Assembly: GCA_003118195.1 (NCBI GenBank)
Contig: BEXV01001360.1
Span: 87,220-101,493, forward strand
Source of the DNA: Hemicentrotus pulcherrimus
Taxonomy: Eukaryota > Echinodermata > Echinoidea > Camarodonta > Strongylocentrotidae
Direction: 5' to 3'
DNA: 14,274 bases
Below, piece by piece: positions 8,786-14,274 of the stretch. The notes under the pieces were generated by a model, which was not told the origin of the DNA, made no database searches, and saw nothing but the letters and a program-made list of their open reading frames with translations. Position 1 is the stretch's first letter, and each line of letters begins with the position of its first letter. The translations under genes were made by a program, and so were the position numbers.

Positions 8786-9060
8786 GATCGTGCAAACGAT
8801 ATTCAAGATTTCATGATTATGATGATGATTCAAGATTCAAATTTTACTGTCCACATTAAAAAACGCAGACATTTGGCCTCCATTGGCAAAATATAACAAT
8901 AAATAACATAAGAATACAAGAATGTGCACAAAACAAAAACACGGCTGAGAAGGAGACTAAAACAATAACAAACGGTTCATTCTGAGTAAGCTGTGGTAGT
9001 GCTGCGAATGAGAGGAAACACTTCATTACAGGACTGCCCTGGCCTGGCAAGATTGGTTGT
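8786..9060 (-). mobile_element. Probable LINE-like 3' end, reversed
   Basis: Read on the minus strand, a GC-richer stretch (9050-8990) is followed by T-rich sequence, then CAATGGAGGCCAAATGTCTG, TGGACAGTAAAATTTGAATC, and a tail of TTGAATC and ATCATCATAATC repeats ending near 8790. The order resembles the tails at 1440-1545 and 2640-2850. It has no reverse transcriptase, so it would be a truncated copy. The call is by style only. Confidence 0.4.
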
Positions 9061-10147
9061 ATGGAGATAATTGAAAATAAGCTGCTTTCAAAACAATACC
9101 TGTAGCAATTCTAAATTGTCCCTTTCAAATGAATAACGAACCAGGTATGCATCAATTTAGCTAAGTGTGTATCCAATTGCTATTTTTCCAATTCAAGTAT
9201 TTGTTGAAATATGTATTGTTTATTACCAGGAGGTGGTTTGTTAATGAAAGATTCAGTTTGCAATTTCCTCCCATGTATCTTCTATAGCCCATGAAAAACT
9301 GCAAAAAAATTGGCATCTTCAAAACACACTGAAATATGTGTTATTTATTGATAAAAGTGGCTAAAAGTTTAAGATATATACAGGGAAAGCTTTCGATTCA
9401 TTACAAGATACAAGGAAGTTCTACAACCTACTTTTTGACCTGGAATTACTATAAAAACCAAAGAGATTCATATTTCGAACTAATACACTGTTCTTCATTT
9501 ATTATTATTATTACATAGAGCCGTGGCTACTACATACCTAACTTTACAACCTATATTTAATACTAAGAAATACCACGAGATAACAACTAGTAAAGAACTC
9601 ATTTCCTTTGTGACATCACAGTCTAGGCAGGTATTGTTGACCTTAATGTCATTTACTGACTGATATAATTGTCATAAAATGTCAACAAATCAGTTTTCTA
9701 TTTGTATTCTCTCAGTTAAGTACATGATTGAGCAAATGAACGTGAGTCATTTCATTCACATAGTATGTTGAGAGCCAAAAGGGTGTTAACTACTATACTT
9801 TTACACAAAATTAGCAACCTTCTGTTTCTCAAAAGACGATATCGTTTTGAGCTAGTAAGACGTTAACTCTGTGTAAAATGATACACATTAGGCCCTCCTG
9901 TCTCCAAACTAACGATGTACATGTATTACAATTCATCAAAATCCAAAGTTCAAAGATAACCATTGTATATTTAGATAGAATGTTTGTCTTAGTATGTTTT
10001 TGTATATTTGTACATAAATGTTTAATGCAGTTTGCATACCTTATCAAAAAAGGTGTGATTTGAATACCATATTCATCATAGTGACATCATTTATGTTTAT
10101 TTAAAATAAACATTAAGTTATGTGAGTACACACAAATCAAGTCACAA

Positions 10148-10242
10148 GCGCCTATCGCTAATGTAAAACGTTGCGATTTATAACAAAGTTGACTTTACTT
10201 GTGATTGATTAGAATCCATTAAAACTCTTCAAGATAGGCCCC
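10148..10242. mobile_element. Possible diverged MITE related to the GGGCC family
   Basis: GCGCCTATCGCTAATGTAAA is at the left and, reversed, GGGGCCTATCTTGAAGAG at the right. Inside are GTTGCGATT and GTGATTGATTAGAATCCATT, which recall the GATTGATT-GATCAATC parts of the copies at 6080 and 7804. The inverted ends match only over about 8 bases, so this is weaker than those two. Confidence 0.4.
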
Positions 10243-10444
10243 TGATGATTATGTCCAAAGTTGAAGGTCTCTACTAGAATGTAAACCTGATGCTGGGTTT
10301 ACCAGTAGCTAATTCCAAAGTTAAGTTTAACAGGGTAATTTAGACCAAGTAGAGTCTATTACTACTTTTCCTCTCAACTTGCTATGGATCGTAATTCCAC
10401 AGTGCCACACTGTACTTCTTCACTGTACATTGGACAAGTTTATG

Positions 10445-10669
10445 AGAAGCAATCCATTCTTTGTTTCGTAAATTAAATGTTGATAAAATAAAATGTTAAT
10501 TAGACTTCATTCATTGCATCGCATTGGAATTAATTAGCGCATAGGGACATGCTATCCTGTAATGTGTTATGCGCTATACAAAAACTGAGTATTATTATTA
10601 GTATTAGTAGTAGTAGTAGTAGTAATAGTAGAATATGGCATTGGTCCTGGACTTACTTTCATGTTCCTG
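10445..10669. repeat. Tandem duplication, unit A (contains copied exon end and donor site)
   Basis: This unit aligns in three blocks with unit B (10685-11029): 10445-10500 with 10685-10746, 10503-10548 with 10951-10997, and 10639-10669 with 10999-11029 (31 bp identical). The last block copies 13 bases of the MICAL exon end together with its GTAAGT donor; the copied donor is at 10656-10651. Offsets of 240-243, 448 and 360 bp are explained by an insertion of about 88 bp in unit A (10549-10638) and about 205 bp in unit B. No exon acceptor or the rest of the exon was copied. Confidence 0.85.
10549..10638 (+). repeat. Insertion with (TTA/TAG)n microsatellite, SINE/LINE-tail-like
   Basis: The insertion is absent from duplicated unit B. 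It carries TGTAATGTGTTATGCGCTAT, ACAAAAACTGAG, then ATTATTATTAGTATTAGTAG continuing as TAG repeats (10590-10631). A GCGCTATA motif followed by an ATT-type simple repeat is a familiar 3' tail of short retroposons in invertebrates, so a truncated SINE or LINE end is likely. Confidence 0.55.
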
Positions 10670-10684
10670 ACCTTTTTTCATTTT

Positions 10685-11029
10685 AGAGCAACAATCGATT
10701 TTTTGTTTCCAGAGTCGACCAAATGTTAATAAAATAAAATGTTAATATACAGTAGGCGTACCATTGCACCATGTGAGAGTGGAGAGGATGGGGAGGGGGG
10801 GGGGGTCCTAAAAAGGACTGTTCCTAATCTTTCTTGTGTGTGTATAGTCCTTCATCCTCCCCCCTCCCACATGGTGTAACCATAAGCCTACTGTATATCT
10901 GCATCACCATGCAAGCCGATACTTATAAGCAGCATATAAGATGTTCATGTGACTTCATTCAATGTGTTGCGTTGAAATTAATTAGGCCCAATAAGGGTCA
11001 TTGGTCCTGGACTTACTTTCATGTTCCTG
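10685..11029. repeat. Tandem duplication, unit B (includes the real exon end)
   Basis: This is the partner of unit A at 10445-10669. It contains the last 13 bases of the MICAL exon and its working donor at 11016-11011. It is interrupted by the TA-flanked MITE at 10750-10893 and about 55 bp of extra sequence (10896-10950). Confidence 0.85.
10750..10893. mobile_element. 144-bp MITE with TA flanks (Tc1/mariner-like)
   Basis: The left arm CAGTAGGCGTACCATTGCAC then CATGTGAGAGTGG pairs with the right arm, reversed, CAGTAGGCTTATGGTTACAC then CATGTGGGAGG. The arms are about 40 bp with scattered mismatches. TA dinucleotides lie at both borders (10748-10749 and 10894-10895), as expected for the TA target of Tc1/mariner transposons, and the CAGT start fits that superfamily. 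The left arm contains a run of ten G (10795-10804). No transposase. It sits inside duplicated unit B and is absent from unit A. Confidence 0.78.
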
Positions 11030-11133
11030 GTCTTTAGGGGGTGTTTCTAGTCCTTCATAGCCCACTCCATAGTGGATCTCTACACCCATAATCAGGGCCA
11101 CTTTGAGGAGCACCACCTGTAACTGACGTATAC
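11017..11133 (-). CDS. MICAL: MICAL exon: monooxygenase domain, IRQLQ segment
   Basis: This 117-nt exon completes the split Ser codon (A|GT) and reads IRQLQVVLLKVALIMGVEIH followed by a short linker ending PPKDQEHE plus one base. In MICALs the DHISIRQLQ helix and the GVEIH strand follow the FAD-binding segment directly, which matches the order here. The acceptor ends TTGTTCAG just before 11133 and the donor is GTAAGT at 11016-11011. It is a symmetric phase 1-1 exon (39 codons' worth), so skipping it would keep the frame but remove part of the flavoprotein fold. Oddity: the last 13 exon bases with the donor site and following intron are repeated exactly 360 bp away at 10639-10669, part of a tandem duplication. 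The acidic linker near the end is the least conserved part of this region among MICAL paralogues. Confidence 0.93.
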
Positions 11134-12162
11134 CTGAACAACAAAGGAAAGAATGAATCACTTGTAAAACAGAATCATTAGCAAATTAGATGATCAATCA
11201 CAGTTTTTACATATAGTATGGAAAACTTAGTGACTAAAATAAAAAAAGAACAAATCAAATTTCTTCATCATACAGACCCTTTCAAGAAAAAGGCTGTTTA
11301 AGTCGGTAGTCTCTAAAATGTGCACAAGCAAGATGATTGGATCAACAAGAGACGAACTAAAATCCCCTCATAAAACAGAACCATTAGCAATATACAAGAT
11401 CAATTATTGTTTTACATATCTAGTACAGAAAACGTTATGCCTAAGATGCAAAAGAGTAATACAAATATAAGAAACAAACCAAATTGCTTCATCACACAGG
11501 CTCTTTCAACAATTTTTAAAGAGTAAAGGCTGTTGAAGTCTATCGTCCACAACATTGCACAGGTAAGATGATGGGAAAAATCTGAGATGGCTTAAAGAGG
11601 GGGACACAAATACTAGATTTCTTTGATATGAGGGTCTAAATGTAAACTACATTGTCAACAACCTTTTCCACATAGCCTACATTCTGGTTGACAATTTATT
11701 CCTTTACATAGAAGTATAACTTATCTCCTAAAAGCCTGTTGAGATATGACTGGGTAATCCAACGCAAAAAATAAAAAATGCAGCTACTTTTTCAGAGTTT
11801 TAGCGAAATGCAACTGCATGCAGCAAAGGTCCGTACGGGTCTTCACTGGGCTCTGTGTTAAACATTAAAGGCACACTGTCCTCCTTGTAGCTACTTGCAC
11901 CCTCTATATAGAAAACTTCCCCAATCGGTGCCTGTTGGTCCCCCATGATCCTCTTTTTCTTATGTTAAATGAGAGCTGAGTAAATGAAATAGCCACCTGT
12001 CACAGTGACCTTGCTGGCTCACTGTGTGGTCTAAACCCCTTCTAGCTTAAGCAGTAAAGCCTACCTGACGCGTATTACATTTTACATCATCATTTTCATT
12101 CAAAGAACTTTTGCGGCGTCATATCCAAATGAGGCCTCAGAGCAAACACAATCAATACTTAC
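11134..12162 (-). other. MICAL intron, complete, 1029 bp
   Basis: The intron runs from donor GTAAGT (12162-12157) to acceptor TTGTTCAG next to 11133, phase 1. The acceptor has a clear pyrimidine stretch (TTCTTTCCTTTGTTGTTCAG). The half nearest the acceptor is a ~200-bp tandem duplication (11161-11580). The stretch 11581-12156 shows nothing recognisable apart from moderately higher GC around 11810-12060. Confidence 0.88.
11161..11580. repeat. ~200-bp tandem duplication in the short intron
   Basis: Unit 1 (11161-11350) and unit 2 (11368-11580) share an ordered series of blocks: TAAAACAGAA-CATTAGCAA, GATCAAT, TTTTACATAT-TAGTA, GAAAAC-TTA, AA-CAAAT, TTCTTCATCA-ACAG, CTTTCAA, AAAGGCTGTT-AAGTC, GTCTC or GTCCAC, and AAGATGAT-GGA or GGGA. 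Divergence is substantial, so this is not recent. It begins about 28 bp from the acceptor of the exon at 11133. Confidence 0.8.
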
Positions 12163-12370
12163 TGATGTGATCAATAGCTCCAGCGCAGAACTTTCCAAAG
12201 AACTTTTTTGCTCCTAGGTTCCTCAGATCGGTGATCAGGAAAGGCCAAAGATGGAGGACGTTATTCCTTGAGAAGCTGAATCGTTTCTCCACCACCACGA
12301 CCTTTGTACCCAGCATAGCGCACTCTATAGCTGTACGTAGACCACATGGCCCTGCCCCGATAATGAAGAC
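12163..12370 (-). CDS. MICAL: MICAL exon: FAD-binding start of the monooxygenase domain
   Basis: This 208-nt internal exon reads 69 codons plus one base. It begins [16 protein letters not shown] and ends at DHI plus the first base of a Ser codon. GAGPCG (residues 5-10) is the GxGxxG dinucleotide fold motif that binds the FAD ADP moiety. EKR (28-30) ends the second beta strand, and [11 protein letters not shown] (34-44) is a MICAL hallmark. E28, R30, R35 and N37 line up by spacing with the mouse MICAL1 FAD-contact residues that I recall as Glu114, Arg116, Arg121 and Asn123. Splice evidence: a pyrimidine-rich acceptor ending TTTCCCTCAG just before 12370, and a donor GTAAGT at 12162-12157. The start phase is 0 and the end phase is 1. 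The exon is uninterrupted and no key residue is missing. The preceding exon is not in the window. Confidence 0.95.
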
Positions 12371-12626
12371 CTGAGGGAAATGGAGAAATTTTAAAAAGGA
12401 GATAATTGTTGAAGTTTTGTGGTTTTAGTGATACATGGTGATGGAAAGTGCAATGAAAAACATGTTCTTGATGAATAATGTGAAAATAATGTGAAAATGA
12501 ATATTGATTCTATTAGATTGAACTAATTTTATTTTTGTTATGTTAATATTCTATGCATCATGTGACGGTAAAAACGTTGAGAATAAATGCTTAACAAAAC
12601 TTGTTTTCATAAATATCAGCTTTAAC

Positions 12627-12683
12627 TTCTCCCTCCCTCTCTCTCTCTCTCTCTCTCTGCCTCTATCTCCCATCTCTATCTCT
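12627..12683. repeat. (CT)n-rich tract
   Basis: A CT run of about 30 bp with TCCCTCCC at its left and CTATCTCC repeats at its right. Confidence 0.93.
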
Positions 12684-13077
12684 GTGATAGTCAGGAGATA
12701 ACAATAAACATAATTTTCCATATTATTCCATCATGAATACCTTGATAACTTGACCCCAATTCATATTACGGAATCGGCCTCTCTCTATTCTAGTTCCATC
12801 AATTTCTAACAAACAAACATACTCCAACACTGCAAGTATGCTAGATTTACTACATTTTCTACACAAATTTTAACCCTATGAGTTCCATAACACTACAAAC
12901 CATGTTGTTGTCTTGCAGGTTCTATTGGGGAGAAAGGGCTAAGTAATTAAATTCATGCCTGTATGATTATCATATAGAGCAGAGCCTAGACAGGAAGGTT
13001 TGGATAAACCCAGCACTTGCACTTTCTGACTCCTAGTATTCATGCAAGAGAAGCGAAGGTCAGTGTGCCAATAATAT

Positions 13078-13391
13078 CACGTCTCCTGCTGGGTTTAGTA
13101 GAGCATGTGAACAGGCCCTCCATGTATGTAACACCATTAGGGTGTGTTTCCTTGGGCATGTGACACAGATCACTCAGTATGTTACAACACATCTCCTGCT
13201 GGGCTTAGAAGAGCATGTGAACAGGTCCCCCATGTATGTACAGATAACACCATTACGGTTTGTTCACATTTGGGCATACAAGTATGTTACATCACATCTC
13301 CTGTTGGGTTTAGTAGAGCATGTGAACAGGCCCTGCGTGTGTATAACAACATTAGGGTATGTTCACACTGAGTGTACTTTAACTAAGTATG
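13078..13391. repeat. ~105-110-bp tandem repeat, three copies
   Basis: Units start at 13078, 13188 and 13293 (lengths 110, 105 and about 99, the last incomplete). Each begins CACATCTCCTGCTGGGTTTA then GTAGAGCATGTGAACAGG, continues CATGTATGTAACACCATTAG and a GGTGTGTT-like stretch, and ends near AGTATGTTACA. Open frames up to 101 codons cross it only because the unit length happens to avoid stops; there is no sign of a protein. Confidence 0.92.
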
Positions 13392-14208
13392 AAAATCATG
13401 AAGACAATTCCAGAACATTTGAATTTCATGAATATCATACCATATAAAAGTCCATGTTTTTTTTTTAATTGATGTCTTTCAAACTAGAGTTTGGTGCCTG
13501 ATCCATGTACATGTACATACTGTGCAAGTTCGCCTGGTGTGTCATATTATCAAGAAAATAGCTGCACCCATGTCATTCTAAAAGGCATTACATTATGCCA
13601 AGAATATCACCATTATATTTCTTGTAAATTTTTGTGTGAAATACAGGAATAAATCTCATCTTTCAGCATACTTCACTTATAATTTGGGTTGAGGTTTCGT
13701 TTCATATAATAATGCTTGCATCGCGAACAGTGTCGGGTAGCACTACATCATGATGCATGACCCACAGTCTACATTATTAAGTCACACACTACACTTTATG
13801 AGCAAGGGGGTCTCCAATAGGGAGGTACCAGAAGGCAAAAACAATGTGAGGAAATTAAATAAATATATTCACCTCGTGGCACTAAATTGATGCTTGCTTA
13901 TTCATTACTACAACCAAATCAATGATTTCCCAGCTTGTAATAACAAACGTCAAGTCAAATTCTCATTCTCGGTCAAAAAAACATCACCACAGCATCTCCA
14001 CTGTACAGTGTACATAGAGACCAAATACAGAGGTGATCAGAGGTGATCGGATGATACATGTGTATAATACAGCACATGTTTGCAGAACTTTACAAACTAT
14101 TATAGCCTACAGGCCTACTATATAAACTTATAACACTAATTAATTAATTTTCATCTCAAATTTTGTATAACCTTTCCTCTTCTACTTGTTTTTCACTCCA
14201 AAAAATAT

Positions 14209-14274
14209 TCTTCTTCTCTCCCACCTCTTCATCCCCTACCCCTCCTCCTCCTCTACCCTCCTTCCTCCTCCTCT
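14209..14274. repeat. Pyrimidine-rich CCT/CTT tract at window end
   Basis: The last 66 bases are nearly all C and T with several CCTCCTCCT runs, and they probably continue beyond the window. Confidence 0.9.

Larger units (their letters stand above)
4930..11016 (-). other. MICAL intron, complete, 6087 bp
   Basis: The intron runs from donor GTAAGT at 11016-11011 to acceptor TTTTCAG ending at 4930, phase 1. It is packed with repeats listed separately. Stretches where I see nothing nameable are 4933-5197, 5346-5579, 5691-6079, 6531-6798 (between repeat copies), 7061-7803, 8449-8785, 9061-10147 and 10243-10444. The tract at 9497-9514 is a short TTA run. Short palindromes such as ACATGTACATGT are frequent but not distinctive in AT-rich DNA. 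Confidence 0.85.
1..14274 (-). other. MICAL: MICAL-family gene, internal part (3 exons visible, both ends missing)
   Basis: The window lies inside one minus-strand gene. Exons at 12370-12163, 11133-11017 and 4929-4828 join in frame into 142 codons of the flavin monooxygenase domain found at the N-terminus of MICAL proteins. These proteins use NADPH, O2 and FAD to oxidise methionines of F-actin and disassemble filaments, classically downstream of semaphorin-plexin signalling. Visible: FAD-binding GAGPCG, then [21 protein letters not shown] and GADGKRN, in the same order and spacing as in animal MICALs. Not seen: the segment before the first visible exon, the rest of the monooxygenase domain, and the CH, LIM and C-terminal coiled-coil regions. 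I scanned both outer introns for the neighbouring exons and found none. The sequence looks closer to MICAL2/3 and insect Mical than to vertebrate MICAL1, but the paralogue cannot be fixed from 142 residues. All splice sites are intact, so nothing suggests a pseudogene. Confidence 0.9.
12371..14274 (-). other. MICAL intron, incomplete (upstream of first visible exon)
   Basis: The acceptor TTTCCCTCAG lies at 12371-12380, and the intron extends beyond the window end, so it is at least 1904 bp. The previous exon (expected to end with a Cys-Ala-Asn-Thr-like stretch before VFIIGAG) was not found. Contents are a CT tract, a three-copy ~110-bp tandem repeat and a pyrimidine-rich end. Stretches 12381-12626, 12684-13077 and 13392-14208 show nothing nameable. 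A short CACTGTACAGTG palindrome (~13999-14010) and a doubled GAGGTGATC motif (14031-14049) are the only local structures. Confidence 0.8.

Noticed and set aside
8856..9050. A 64-codon minus-strand frame with a hydrophobic stretch
   Set aside because: It lies in what looks like the 3' part of a truncated LINE and shows no domain; the hydrophobicity comes from T-rich sequence.
12736..12790. A possible upstream MICAL exon ending ATCAAG before GTATTC on the minus strand
   Set aside because: The frame could join to VFIIGAG, but its residues (RFRNMNWGQVIK) do not match the Ala-Cys-Ala-Asn-Thr-type sequence that precedes this motif in MICALs, and no acceptor is convincing.
13078..13391. A CRISPR-like array
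   Set aside because: There are only three copies of a ~105-110-bp unit, with the whole unit repeated and no unique spacers, in a eukaryotic intron.
13142..13447. A 101-codon plus-strand frame, the longest in the window
   Set aside because: It reads through a three-copy tandem DNA repeat; the repeated peptide is a by-product of the repeat and there is no gene context.

Overview
This is eukaryotic, intron-rich DNA. It is AT-rich, full of simple repeats and decayed transposons, has no bacterial-style coding density, and carries three short exons with canonical GT..AG splice sites. The tRNA-derived SINE beginning GGAGGCGCGATAGCTCAG, the GGGCC-type MITEs and the LINE-like tails resemble what is common in marine deuterostome invertebrates. 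An echinoderm such as a sea urchin is my best guess, at moderate confidence. This rests on recall of repeat styles, not on a search.

The only gene I can support is on the minus strand. It is part of a MICAL-family gene (flavoprotein monooxygenase that oxidises actin). Three consecutive coding exons lie at 12370-12163, 11133-11017 and 4929-4828 (minus-strand order). They splice in frame (phase 0 start, then phase 1 at all three donor sites) into 142 complete codons. These cover the FAD-binding GAGPCG motif, the EKR and NNVLHLWPF motifs, the DHIS/IRQLQ segment and the GADGKRN motif of the monooxygenase domain. The rest of the gene lies outside: upstream exons beyond 14274 and downstream exons below 1. 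The whole window is therefore one gene interior: an upstream intron (12371-14274, incomplete), a 1029-bp intron, a 6087-bp intron and an incomplete downstream intron (1-4827).

Layout by region. 1-4827 (intron): a poly-G start, a CT microsatellite, a ~674-bp inverted-repeat element (628-1301), two LINE-like 3' tails, a tRNA-derived SINE (2975-3180), a 50-bp sequence present twice without change (3875 and 4449), and a purine-rich tract (in gene sense) just after the donor site of the last visible exon. 4930-11016 (intron): a decayed ~110-bp repeat field with an expanded 45-bp tandem block (about 5580-7070), two MITEs of one family in opposite orientation (6080-6216 and 7804-7938), a TAA-flanked PIF/Harbinger-like element (7980-8448), a reversed LINE-like tail, and a tandem duplication that copied the 3' end of the neighbouring exon with its splice donor (10445-11029); one unit of it is split by a TA-flanked MITE. 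11134-12162 (intron): a ~200-bp tandem duplication. 12371-14274: a CT tract, a three-copy ~105-110-bp tandem repeat and a pyrimidine-rich end.

I see no undescribed biological system. The observations most worth a second look are the partial exon duplication carrying an orphan 5' splice site, the identical 50-bp pair, and the element with flanking TAA and repeated internal GCGTTTATC motifs.
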